Positions 1-7,772 of a stretch of 64,000 nucleotides of DNA are shown in pieces. Both the position numbers and the translations under genes were made by a program. The number at the start of each line of letters is the position of its first letter. Within the stretch, counting starts at the first letter, position 1. Source of the stretch: an uncultured Flavobacteriaceae bacterium (GTDB taxonomy: Bacteria > Bacteroidota > Bacteroidia > Flavobacteriales > Flavobacteriaceae); the NCBI GenBank assembly GCA_947500575.1, contig CANMSI010000005.1, forward strand, positions 1-64,000, given 5' to 3'. Below the pieces are notes generated by a model. The model searched no databases. It saw nothing but the letters and a program-made list of their open reading frames with translations, and was not told where the DNA came from.

Positions 1-1275
1 AAAATAACTGTAACTGGCACAGATGCGGGAACGATTGACTATGTATATGATGCCACGGGTTCAAAACTACAAAAAACTGTTAGTGGTGGGTCAACTACGG
101 ATTATATAGGTCTATATGTTTACGAAGGTGGAGTTCTTCAATTTATCAAACACCCAGAAGGATATGTGTCCGTGGAGAATGGAAATTATTCTTATGTTTA
201 TAACTATAAAGACCATTTGGACAATGTCCGCTTAAGTTATACGGATTCTGACGGTGACGGTTCAATAGACCCAGCAACTGAAATAATTGAGGAAAACAAC
301 TACTATCCCTTTGGCGGCCTCCATAAAGGATATAACGGTAATGTTTCTCCACTTGGTAATTCAATTGCTAAGAAATGGAAATTCGCTGGAAAGGAATTTG
401 ACCAATCTCTCGGTTTGGAAACTTATGATTTTGGAGCTCGAAATTATGACCCATGGCTGGGAAGGTGGGGAAATATTGACCCGAAAGCGTATAAATACTA
501 TTCATATTCGCCATATAATTTTGCAGCAAATAATCCTTTGGTTTTCATCGACCCAGATGGTAAAGAATTAATTTTAGCAGGAAATAGAAGGGAAAGAAGG
601 CAACTCTTTAGAGAAGTAAAAAAACTTTCTAATGACAGGTTAAAGCTAAATCGAAAGACTGGTCAGGTAACCGTAAGGGGAAAAGGAGGTCGTAATAATG
701 GTAAGAACCTTGCTGAAGGTACCTCTTTAGTCTCTGGTATAATAGGTTCGGAAAATACTGTAACCGCTATGACTTTAGGTGGGTTTAAAAATAAGTTTGG
801 AACGTCAGAGAATGCTATAACAGGAACGAGTACTAATACACAAGTTATGGGTATGTCAGGTAATGCAGCTCTTTCTGGCAAAGACAATCCATTATTACGT
901 ATTGGCAGCGAAGATGCAATAGTAGTTTTTGATCCAAGTGATTCAGGAAAAGGCGTTACAAATGAAGACGGTTCAACAGGCAGGCCAAACCATATAGGAT
1001 TGGCACATGAATTGATACATGGTTCTAGGATAATAAATGGAGAAACAGTTGAAGGGGATGAATTTTCCCAAAATTATATAGACCCTGATACCCCTTCTTT
1101 AGGGCCTGGTGGTAACCCCTTTCAATTCCATGATGAAGAAATGGAAGTTAGAGATGTGGAGAACCTTATTAGATCCGAACAAAAAGTAATAAAAAGAGCA
1201 AGTCCTATTTTTGTGGACCCAAATAAGGATTTGGATGAATTTTTGAAACAAAAGAATAATAAAGGAGGAAATTAA
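1..1275 (+). CDS. Rhs repeat protein, C-terminal part (5' end outside window), with HExxH metalloprotease tip
   Basis: The frame is open from base 1, so only the C-terminal ~424 residues of a larger Rhs/YD-repeat protein are visible. YD-type repeats run into the Rhs-associated core: NYYPFGGLHKGYN, the LGLETYDFGARNYDPWLGRW segment and the boundary motif NPLVFIDPDGKE. After that boundary the sequence is a variable toxin-like tip. It contains HELIH (bases 1006-1020) and, about 45 residues later, an acidic EEMEV segment that could supply a third zinc ligand. This resembles the M91-type effector proteases found on polymorphic toxins. Rhs proteins form a shell that encloses and delivers the tip to rival cells. 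The next gene, 1 bp downstream, is a lipoprotein and probable immunity gene. The Rhs assignment is firm; the protease family is inferred from the motif alone. Confidence 0.88.
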   Translation, partial: KITVTGTDAGTIDYVYDATGSKLQKTVSGGSTTDYIGLYVYEGGVLQFIKHPEGYVSVENGNYSYVYNYKDHLDNVRLSYTDSDGDGSIDPATEIIEENNYYPFGGLHKGYNGNVSPLGNSIAKKWKFAGKEFDQSLGLETYDFGARNYDPWLGRWGNIDPKAYKYYSYSPYNFAANNPLVFIDPDGKELILAGNRRERRQLFREVKKLSNDRLKLNRKTGQVTVRGKGGRNNGKNLAEGTSLVSGIIGSENTVTAMTLGGFKNKFGTSENAITGTSTNTQVMGMSGNAALSGKDNPLLRIGSEDAIVVFDPSDSGKGVTNEDGSTGRPNHIGLAHELIHGSRIINGETVEGDEFSQNYIDPDTPSLGPGGNPFQFHDEEMEVRDVENLIRSEQKVIKRASPIFVDPNKDLDEFLKQKNNKGGN

Positions 1276-1276
1276 A

Positions 1277-1873
1277 ATGGTAAGAGCATTAATGATATCG
1301 GTTTTTATCTTGATTGTGGCAGGTTGTAAATCCTATCAATCGGGTACAATTCCTTCTGAATCATTTACGGATGAGAATCTTCTTGATTCACTTGTTGCTA
1401 AATGGCAATCTAGTAATGTAAAATATCTTGAAGGTTTAAAAGAATTTGCACAGGAAGACAATGAAAAACGGCATATTGAAAATATGCTAGTCTATTCAGC
1501 AAGGTCTTCCAAAGGTTCTGGACAATATGAAGCGAGAAGGAAAAGTTTTTTAAGATTTTTATTCTCCAATTACAATATTGAAACCAAAGATTTTATTGTG
1601 TTAGAAAATTTTCAAGGCGAGAAAGTTTTTTATTCGGTTCTTTTTGAGGACAAAAAAATAACCTTTCAAAATTTAGTAGAAAATTGGAACGAAACCAAGA
1701 CCGAGTCAGTAATGGGTTTCGAAAATTTGGCAAAAAACATTAGAGTGTTCGAAAGAGATTCCAGTTGTTCTTTAAGGTCATTTTCTTTTTCACTAATCAC
1801 TTTCTTTGAAAAAGAGGGTGCAATTACGAAGCTTGATGATAAATCGTGCCAAACAGGTGATATACTAAAATAG
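1277..1873 (+). CDS. Lipoprotein, candidate immunity protein for the Rhs metalloprotease tip
   Basis: This 198-residue protein starts with a short hydrophobic segment ending in a lipobox (LIVAGC), so it is probably anchored to a membrane on the periplasmic side. The rest is polar and matches no family I recognise. It begins 1 bp after the Rhs stop and is preceded by an AAGGAGG purine run at 1261-1267, a Shine-Dalgarno-like sequence that is uncommon in this phylum. Position directly behind a toxin tip is the classic place for an immunity gene. A lipoprotein immunity would suit a protease that acts in the envelope. The function is inferred from context only. Confidence 0.7.
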   Translation: MVRALMISVFILIVAGCKSYQSGTIPSESFTDENLLDSLVAKWQSSNVKYLEGLKEFAQEDNEKRHIENMLVYSARSSKGSGQYEARRKSFLRFLFSNYNIETKDFIVLENFQGEKVFYSVLFEDKKITFQNLVENWNETKTESVMGFENLAKNIRVFERDSSCSLRSFSFSLITFFEKEGAITKLDDKSCQTGDILK

Positions 1874-1891
1874 AGAAATGGATAAAAAAGG

Positions 1892-1918
1892 AAAAGCCAT
1901 CCTTCGGGATGGTTTTTT
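1892..1918. terminator. Bidirectional intrinsic terminator
   Basis: CCATCC - TTCG - GGATGG with an A-run on the left and a T-run on the right. It sits between the converging immunity gene and the XRE regulator and can serve both. Its right edge overlaps the regulator's stop codon. Confidence 0.75.
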
Positions 1919-2246
1919 ATTGCAGTACGTTCTGCAACTTGGTCTGTTTTATAAAAGCGTCGAGCATTGCAAAGACATGCTCCCTATCCTTGTCCTTCAT
2001 CTGGGTAACTTCCTGAATGCGTTCGAGCATTCTGCTGTCCAGTTCCATATCGGTATGACCAACCAACCAATCTAGGGAAACATCAAGAATATTGGCAATC
2101 TTCGCAGCGACATCGATACTAGGCTTCATCGCATCTCTTTCATACCTGCCGATGGCAGGGCCTTTGGTTCCCAATTGCTCTGCTAAGTCTTCCTGACTTA
2201 ATCCCTTGTTCTTCCTAGCTTCTAAAAGTCTTTTACCGAAACTCAT
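1917..2246 (-). CDS. XRE-family (Cro/C1-type) transcriptional repressor
   Basis: A 109-residue protein with an N-terminal helix-turn-helix of about 60 residues (LLEARKNKGLSQEDLAEQLG, then PAIGRYERDAMKPSIDVAAK). This is the typical lambda-repressor-like HTH_3 fold. A helical tail of about 40 residues may dimerise. It is transcribed divergently from the ATPase/recombinase operon. The shared intergenic region contains two GAACGTAnnnGTTC sites placed on the two promoters, so the protein is probably the switch repressor of the recombinase module and of itself. The fold is clear; the target is inferred. Confidence 0.85.
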   Translation of the reverse strand: MSFGKRLLEARKNKGLSQEDLAEQLGTKGPAIGRYERDAMKPSIDVAAKIANILDVSLDWLVGHTDMELDSRMLERIQEVTQMKDKDREHVFAMLDAFIKQTKLQNVLQ

Positions 2247-2281
2247 ACTATCTGTTTAGACCGCTATTTATGCGTATAGGT

Positions 2282-2313
2282 CAAAGGTACAGAACGTAAA
2301 CGTTCAATACAAA
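2282..2313 (-). promoter_or_regulatory. Promoter of the XRE repressor gene
   Basis: Read on the minus strand: TTTG (2310-2313), a 20-bp spacer, then TACCTTTG (2282-2289). This matches the Bacteroidota -33/-7 consensus TTTG / TAnnTTTG. The spacer contains the inverted repeat at 2292-2305. Confidence 0.6.
2292..2305. promoter_or_regulatory. Candidate operator 1 (GAACGTAAACGTTC)
   Basis: A 6-bp inverted repeat with a 2-bp spacer, lying between the -33 and -7 elements of the repressor promoter. It shares the pattern GAACGTAnnnGTTC with the site at 2355-2368. Confidence 0.55.
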
Positions 2314-2323
2314 TCGTTATTAT

Positions 2324-2354
2324 TTTGTTTATTAGACAGTATCCGTTACCTTTG
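2324..2354 (+). promoter_or_regulatory. Promoter of the ATPase/recombinase operon
   Basis: TTTG (2324-2327), a 19-bp spacer and TACCTTTG (2347-2354). This is a textbook Bacteroidota promoter 32 bp before the ATPase start codon. Confidence 0.65.
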
Positions 2355-2368
2355 GAACGTATCTGTTC
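2355..2368. promoter_or_regulatory. Candidate operator 2 (GAACGTATCTGTTC)
   Basis: The second GAACGTAnnnGTTC site. It starts immediately after the -7 box and covers the expected transcription start of the recombinase operon, where a bound repressor would block initiation. Confidence 0.5.
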
Positions 2369-2386
2369 TATTAAACTTTTTTTACG

Positions 2387-3961
2387 ATGTTGAACACAAC
2401 GAATCCGAATAACTACGAATACAAGACCGACCACTTGGAAATCCATATCCTCGGCGGCATCAAAACCAACAAGCTCGAAACTTTAAGAATAACGCTTAGC
2501 GTTCAGAAACCGAAACAACATAATGTGCTGCGCCACAGCGTCGATTTGTACAACGACAATCAAGTTGAAAAACTGGTACGCAAAATAGCGGAGCGCATCG
2601 AAATCGGCACGAGCATTGCTCGAAGGACATTGCAGGAACTTACCAAAGAACTTGAGAATCATCGATTTTTACTCCTTAGCAAGGAGGAGCAATTAAACAA
2701 ACCCTTTTACAAAGAGTTATCAGCTAGGGAAACCAAGGAAGCCGAAACCTTTTTGAAAAAGAAAGGCCTGCTCGAAAGGACAAACGAACTAATCGGGAAA
2801 TCGGGAGTAATCGGAGAGCAGACCAACAGGCTTTTGATGTACCTCATTTTTACATCGAGGAAAACAAACAACCCTTTGCATTGTATTAGCCTCGGAAGTT
2901 CCGGAACAGGAAAGACACATCTGCAAAGCAAAGTTGCCGAACTGATACCGGAAGAGGATAAAGTTGAGATTACGGTTTTAAGTGCGAATGCTTTTTATTA
3001 CTTCAACCGCACCGAACTACAACATAAGTTGATATTGATTGAAGATTTAGACGGTGCGGAAAGCGTACTCTATCCGCTTCGTGAACTGCAATCGAAAAAG
3101 CGCATTACAAAAACGGTGGTTCACAAAGACACCAAAGGCACAACTAAAACAATCCACTTGACCGTCGAAGGGCCTGTATGTGTTGCAGGGTGTACAACAC
3201 AAGAATCGATTTACGAAGATAACAGCAACAGAAGTTTTTTGCTCTACATCGATGAAACTGCCGAACAGGATATTAGGATTATGAACTATCAGCGTATTGC
3301 ATCGGCAGGGCAATTGAACGAACAACAGCAACTGGAATCCGCTGAACTTTTACGAAATGTACAACGAGTATTGAAGCCGATAAAAGTTATCAATCCTTAT
3401 GCGATGTACTTGGAACTTCCACAAAGTGTTTTTAAACCGAGAAGAACCAACTCCCATTATTTACAATTCATAGAAGCCATTACATTTTATTGCCAGCGGC
3501 AAAGGCAAAAAAAGTATGATGAAAATACAGGGGAGGAATATATAGAAACTACCATTGAAGATATAAAGGCAGCCAACGAACTAATCCAAGAAGTGCTATT
3601 GCGAAAAAGTGATACCATTACGGGAGCGACCAGAAACCATCTTGAAAATCTAAAAGCCTACTTAAAACAAAATAAGCAGACCACTTTTACCAACTCCGAA
3701 ATCCGCAGAAACCTACGGGTAAAGGAAACCACACTTAGAAGATACAACGGACAACTATTGGCAGAGAATTATATACGAAGGGTCAAGAAATCAAACACTA
3801 AAAGTTATTGCTTCGAGATTGTTGACGTTGCCGAATACGATATGCTAAAGGAGCGGATAAATACTGCATTGCAGAACTGTATCACAAAAATAGAACTCGC
3901 CACATCGCCACCAACTCGCCACCGACAAAGTGGCGAGGTCAAGACAAAGAAAGCCAGTTAG
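2387..3961 (+). CDS. AAA+/P-loop ATPase of a recombinase module
   Basis: A 524-residue protein with a Walker A motif GSSGTGKT (around residue 170) and a Walker B LILIEDLDG (around 220). The N-terminal part is basic and helical. A C-terminal region near residues 430-490 (FTNSEIRRNLRVKETTLRRY) looks like a winged-helix DNA-binding domain. It is the first gene of an operon with two tyrosine recombinases and an ORF6N protein. Its layout recalls ATPases that help transposases choose or remodel target DNA, such as IstB or MuB, but I cannot assign it to either family. The last codons contain repeated TCGCCAC triplets, which continue into the 74-bp gap before the recombinase. A role in recombination is inferred. 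Confidence 0.75.
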   Translation: MLNTTNPNNYEYKTDHLEIHILGGIKTNKLETLRITLSVQKPKQHNVLRHSVDLYNDNQVEKLVRKIAERIEIGTSIARRTLQELTKELENHRFLLLSKEEQLNKPFYKELSARETKEAETFLKKKGLLERTNELIGKSGVIGEQTNRLLMYLIFTSRKTNNPLHCISLGSSGTGKTHLQSKVAELIPEEDKVEITVLSANAFYYFNRTELQHKLILIEDLDGAESVLYPLRELQSKKRITKTVVHKDTKGTTKTIHLTVEGPVCVAGCTTQESIYEDNSNRSFLLYIDETAEQDIRIMNYQRIASAGQLNEQQQLESAELLRNVQRVLKPIKVINPYAMYLELPQSVFKPRRTNSHYLQFIEAITFYCQRQRQKKYDENTGEEYIETTIEDIKAANELIQEVLLRKSDTITGATRNHLENLKAYLKQNKQTTFTNSEIRRNLRVKETTLRRYNGQLLAENYIRRVKKSNTKSYCFEIVDVAEYDMLKERINTALQNCITKIELATSPPTRHRQSGEVKTKKAS

Positions 3962-4035
3962 TTACTGTAACTCGCCACAAGAATCCGAAAAACACATACC
4001 GATGAAAAAAGTCGGTAGCACCGACAGGCAAGAAA

Positions 4036-4959
4036 ATGAAAAAACTGAAACTAAACAATGCCAGTTACAGGACACTTATATCCAATTTTAAAGAATGGTT
4101 GGCCATACTCGGTTATAGTAAAAGCTGCGTGAAATACTCGCCCATCCATTTACAGGAGTTCTTCCATTGGGCGGAACGGAACGGGCATGCCGAATTAAGA
4201 ACAATACTGCGAAAAGATGTAACCGCATATTACGATTACCTGCGCCAACGCCCCAATGAAAGTTATGGCGGTGCGCTCAGCAATGCCAGTTTGAACAGTC
4301 ACATAAGTGCGCTGAAAAGGTTCAACGCCTACCTGAAAAAACATAATGCCAAACCGCTCTCCATACACTTGCGTTTTGAAAAAAGAGATAAACTTGAAAC
4401 GACCGACATCGTAAGTCAAGAGGAAATAAAGGAACTCTTCGAAGCAGCCGAACATAGTTATGTAATGCGTCATGTATGTCTACGGGACAAGGCAATCTTG
4501 GTTGTACTTTATAGTTGCGGACTTCGCAGAAACGAAGCGGTACACCTGAACCTTGGCGATGTATTTTTTGCAAAAGAACGCATCTTAGTACGTCAGGCAA
4601 AAAATGGAAAAGAGCGTTTTGTTCCCATCAACAGATACAACCTTGAAATCTTGGAGGAATATATCTACGATGGCAGACCTATGTTCTATAAACCGAACCA
4701 GACCGATGCACTTTTTATAAGGCAGCAAGGCGGAAGGATGGGCGGACAGACTTTTAAGAACCGTTTACGTTCCATTATAAAAGCAACTGGCAATCCCGAT
4801 TTAATGGACAGAAGGATTACGCCACATAAATTAAGACATAGCATCGCCACACATTTACTGGAAGGGGGTGTACCCATCGAAGCGGTCAGTCAGTTCCTCG
4901 GCCATACCTCTTTGGAATCCACACAAGTTTATACACATCTCATAAAAGAAGAACCATGA
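4036..4959 (+). CDS. Tyrosine recombinase/integrase, catalytically complete
   Basis: A 307-residue XerC/D-like phage-type integrase. The N-terminal SAM-like core-binding domain spans about residues 10-110. The catalytic domain has Arg I in CGLRRNEA, a lysine in AKNGKER, the HKLRH box and LGHTSLESTQVYTH, which supplies the second His and the nucleophilic Tyr. All expected residues are present. The stop overlaps the next recombinase by 4 bp (ATGA), so the two are translationally coupled. It should cut and rejoin DNA at specific sites, probably the ends of its own element. Confidence 0.92.
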   Translation: MKKLKLNNASYRTLISNFKEWLAILGYSKSCVKYSPIHLQEFFHWAERNGHAELRTILRKDVTAYYDYLRQRPNESYGGALSNASLNSHISALKRFNAYLKKHNAKPLSIHLRFEKRDKLETTDIVSQEEIKELFEAAEHSYVMRHVCLRDKAILVVLYSCGLRRNEAVHLNLGDVFFAKERILVRQAKNGKERFVPINRYNLEILEEYIYDGRPMFYKPNQTDALFIRQQGGRMGGQTFKNRLRSIIKATGNPDLMDRRITPHKLRHSIATHLLEGGVPIEAVSQFLGHTSLESTQVYTHLIKEEP

Positions 4960-5843
4960 ATTACGAAGAATACCTATTGAAAAACCAGTACAGTAAAAGC
5001 ACTATTAAAGTTCACAATCTTAGAATCGAACGTTTAAAAGGATGGCTCAAAAAACAAGGCATTGCAGAAAACGAATTGACCTATGGAAATTTGCTGCGCT
5101 ATGCAAAATACCTACAAACGACAAAAAAGTATGAACGGGCATCCACCAATAATGAACTTCGGGCGGTCAAACTCTACTACGATTATTTGATGGAAGTTGA
5201 AGAAGTAATGGAAAATCCTGCCGAGGGCATGACCATACGTGGCACACGTACCAAGGTCATCGGCAATCTATTGGAAGAAGAAGAACTCGAAGATTTATAT
5301 TACAGTTACGAGACCAAACATTACGATACGTTTTTCCACGCCACAAAAAGACGGGATAAAGTTGTGGTCGGTCTGATGGTGTTCCAAGGCATCACGGCAA
5401 TAGAACTGTATCACTTGCAAGAGGAATATATACAATTACACAAAGGAAAAATCGATATGCCGAGTACTCGAAGGAGCAACGCAAGAACTTTGAAACTACA
5501 ACCTGCGCAGATGATGGAACTAATGGAATATGTAAAAGAGGTCAGACCCTATCTTGCCAAAAGGTTCGCAGACCAAAACCCCGAAAAGTTCATCTTTGGA
5601 AGTATCGACCAGATACACAGTATTACCACTAGGATAATCAAGAACCTAAAAAAAATCAACCACAAGGTAACAAGCTGTTCACAGATACGAACAAGCATCA
5701 TTGTAAATTGGTTGGCAAATCATAGTCTAAGAAAAGTGCAGTACATGGCAGGACACCGTTACATAAGTTCAACGGAAAAATATCTACAGGACGACTTGGA
5801 AAACCTGCACGAAATAGTCAACAACTTCCATCCGATAAGTTGA
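4956..5843 (+). CDS. Tyrosine recombinase-like protein lacking the first catalytic arginine
   Basis: A 295-residue protein with the same two-domain layout as its upstream neighbour: a core-binding domain in residues 1-95, then a catalytic-like domain. The usual G-x-R-x-x-E-L motif reads GITAIEL (around residue 144), so Arg I is replaced by Thr. The HxxRH box is reduced to SQIRTS, which keeps only the Arg. AGHRYISSTEKYLQ keeps the His and Tyr. The protein is full length and undisturbed, so it is probably a partner or architectural subunit of the active recombinase rather than decay. The family is clear; inactivity is inferred. Confidence 0.85.
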   Translation: MNYEEYLLKNQYSKSTIKVHNLRIERLKGWLKKQGIAENELTYGNLLRYAKYLQTTKKYERASTNNELRAVKLYYDYLMEVEEVMENPAEGMTIRGTRTKVIGNLLEEEELEDLYYSYETKHYDTFFHATKRRDKVVVGLMVFQGITAIELYHLQEEYIQLHKGKIDMPSTRRSNARTLKLQPAQMMELMEYVKEVRPYLAKRFADQNPEKFIFGSIDQIHSITTRIIKNLKKINHKVTSCSQIRTSIIVNWLANHSLRKVQYMAGHRYISSTEKYLQDDLENLHEIVNNFHPIS

Positions 5844-5855
5844 TGGAATTAGGTA

Positions 5856-5870
5856 TCGCAAATTGCGACC
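5856..5870 (+). repeat. 15-bp sequence TCGCAAATTGCGACC, repeated inside the ORF6N gene
   Basis: The same 15 bases recur at 6131-6145, where they form a perfect palindrome GGTCGCAA-A-TTGCGACC (6129-6145). The first copy lies just before the ORF6N gene. It could be an autoregulatory binding site or a chance similarity. Confidence 0.35.
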
Positions 5871-5913
5871 TTCAAATAAAAAACTATTTTTACCAACACA
5901 ATACACACTTCAA

Positions 5914-6453
5914 ATGAGCGAAGAAAAAAATAAGGAATCATTAGTTCCGAACGAACTGATAGCAAGTAGGATATTACTAATCAGAGGTCAAAAAGTAATG
6001 ATAGATGCGGACATTGCACAACTCTACGGAGTAGATACGAAACGACTGAACGAACAGGTAAAAAGGAACAAAAGCCGATTCCCCGAAAACTTCATGTTCG
6101 AGTTGACCAACGCAGAAAAAGCGGATGTGGTCGCAAATTGCGACCACCTTGAAAACCTGAAATTCTCCCCCGTTCTACCAAAGGTATTTACGGAGCATGG
6201 AATAATGATGGTCGCCAATGTGCTGACAAGTGAAAGGGCGATACAAGTGAGCATCCAGATTATAGAAGTGTTTATAAAGATGCGGGAAATGTTGACCGAT
6301 AATCTAAGCCTGAAACTTGATATTGAGGAAATCAAAAAGAAACTCTCCAACCATAGCAAGAACATCGAACTTGTCTTTAACTACTTGGATGAACTTATCG
6401 ATAAGAAGGAAAATGAAAAGCCCCGAAAACAGATAGGCTACAAGAAACAATAA
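5914..6453 (+). CDS. ORF6N domain-containing DNA-binding protein
   Basis: A 179-residue protein from the ATG at 5914. An upstream TTG at 5863 would add 17 residues with no family character. The ORF6N/KilA-N-like domain covers about residues 10-110: the ASRILLIRGQKVMIDADIAQ segment, LYGVDTKRLNEQVKRN, RFPENFMFELT and PKVFTEHGIMMVANVL. A helical, charged tail follows. ORF6N proteins are common on phages and mobile elements of Bacteroidota and are thought to bind DNA. It is the last gene of the recombinase operon, 70 bp after the second recombinase. Its role in the element is unknown. Confidence 0.88.
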   Translation: MSEEKNKESLVPNELIASRILLIRGQKVMIDADIAQLYGVDTKRLNEQVKRNKSRFPENFMFELTNAEKADVVANCDHLENLKFSPVLPKVFTEHGIMMVANVLTSERAIQVSIQIIEVFIKMREMLTDNLSLKLDIEEIKKKLSNHSKNIELVFNYLDELIDKKENEKPRKQIGYKKQ

Positions 6454-7772
6454 TCCCCAGGACAAAAAGTCCACGCCGTTCATGCTTCACGGCTCGCCCT
6501 GTCCTTTTTGCCCTTCCGCTCGCCACCGCGCATGCAATTTTTGGCTGCCAAGCGATTACGGCACATTGCTTTTTTGGTGTTCCAACGCTCCAGCAATCGC
6601 AGCACTCAAAAATTCTGTGAAAAACAGATATTTGTGCGTACTGCTCTAACGCCAAAAAAACAAAGAGCCGTAGCCAACGCACGAGCCAAAAACCGCCCCA
6701 AGCTAAGTTACATAATAGAAGTTATGATAGCAGCCGCAGAAGCCAGCCGCATCGCCCAAGCTGTAAAGTCATAACTGCTATTATGCAAAATAGCCGCTCT
6801 CCCAACGCTCGAACCCGAACCTGAAAAACCATGTCGGGAAAAAGATGGCAAGATGTGTTTTAAGGTACCCCGAAACTAAAAAAACACCTTATTCAAGATG
6901 TGTCGATGTCATGACAAAAAAGCTCACTCGGTCGCGGCACTCAATCGGCGCTTGCCTATCATTTTAAAAAAGACCGATTCCCCACGCACCGCCAGCCTCC
7001 AAATCGTTCTTTTTTAAAACGCTCCCTTGTTCGCTAAAATTTAGGATTACCGCTAAGAGCCATCGAAGTGGATTTAATGTTTTTGCTTTACATAAAATCT
7101 GAAATCCAGTCTTTGGCGAAGGTCAAATCCTATACTTCGGAAAAACCGAAAAATTAATCGAAATGGACAATCCATCATCGCCCCGAATCTTACCAAAACT
7201 AATACTACGAAGTGCGAGGCTGGCGGGAGGTGCGCGAGGGAAAGGGCGGCTATTTTACATAGTTTACATTATAGCTTACGGCAATAAAAATGAATCCTGC
7301 CGAAAATTCGACCCGTACTATAATGCAAATTATGTAACAATAGCTTGGGGCAGGTTTTTATGCACAGGTTTTTCCGTCGGCGTAGCTGTTTGGTTTTTTG
7401 GCGGGGCGTTCGAGCAGTACGCACAAATATCCCTCCGTGGTATTTTTGAGTGCTGCGACGGGATGGTGTGCTGGATAGCCAAAACAACCAAAGTGCTACA
7501 ATAGCGTTGGCGCATAAAAAGCTGCACGGGCGTTGGAAAAGGGAGCAGGGAAAATACAGGGGTTTTTGAGCGAGCGAAAATACTGGATTTACCCTGCGAG
7601 GACTTGATAAAAACAGATGTTCAATCCGTCGGAAAAATGGCAATAAAAAGAGTTGAAAAACGTTATATTTATCTTAGCTAAGAATACGTTCTTAAACTTA
7701 CTGAAAAAGGAATTTTTTGCTCCCCTAGTCGGGTCAAAATAACCATTGTTCTTTATTTTTTGCTTTAAGTAG
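6454..7772. repeat. Non-coding region with long imperfect inverted repeats
   Basis: About 1.3 kb with no convincing gene, GC-richer than its neighbours. Bases ~6460-6840 and ~7215-7600 form an imperfect inverted repeat. Exact matching anchors are 6628-6644 with 7414-7430 and 6597-6613 with 7442-7458, 17 bp each. Each arm also folds locally: 6600-6644 and 7414-7458 are imperfect hairpins with GCAG at the left foot and TGC at the right. A separate hairpin pairs 6962-6979 with 7002-7019 (17 of 18 bp). ORFs in both arms encode the same peptide (EQYAQIS...IFECC) on opposite strands, which reflects the repeat rather than a protein. It is probably the non-coding end or recombination region of the upstream recombinase module. 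Confidence 0.6.

Noticed and set aside
1878..2075. Small ORF after the first immunity gene
   Set aside because: It begins before the terminator and runs antisense to the XRE gene; no family features.
6597..6644. Integron attC-like hairpin
   Set aside because: The hairpin is imperfect like attC, but the required GTTRRRY / RYYYAAC ends are absent and there is no integron integrase.
6508..6774. Open frame within the inverted-repeat region (+ strand)
   Set aside because: Composition is unlike a protein. Frames in both arms match each other only because of the DNA repeat.
7163..7504. Open frame within the second repeat arm
   Set aside because: It shares the EQYAQIS...IFECC peptide with the opposite strand of the first arm, so it follows from the repeat and is not evidence of a gene.
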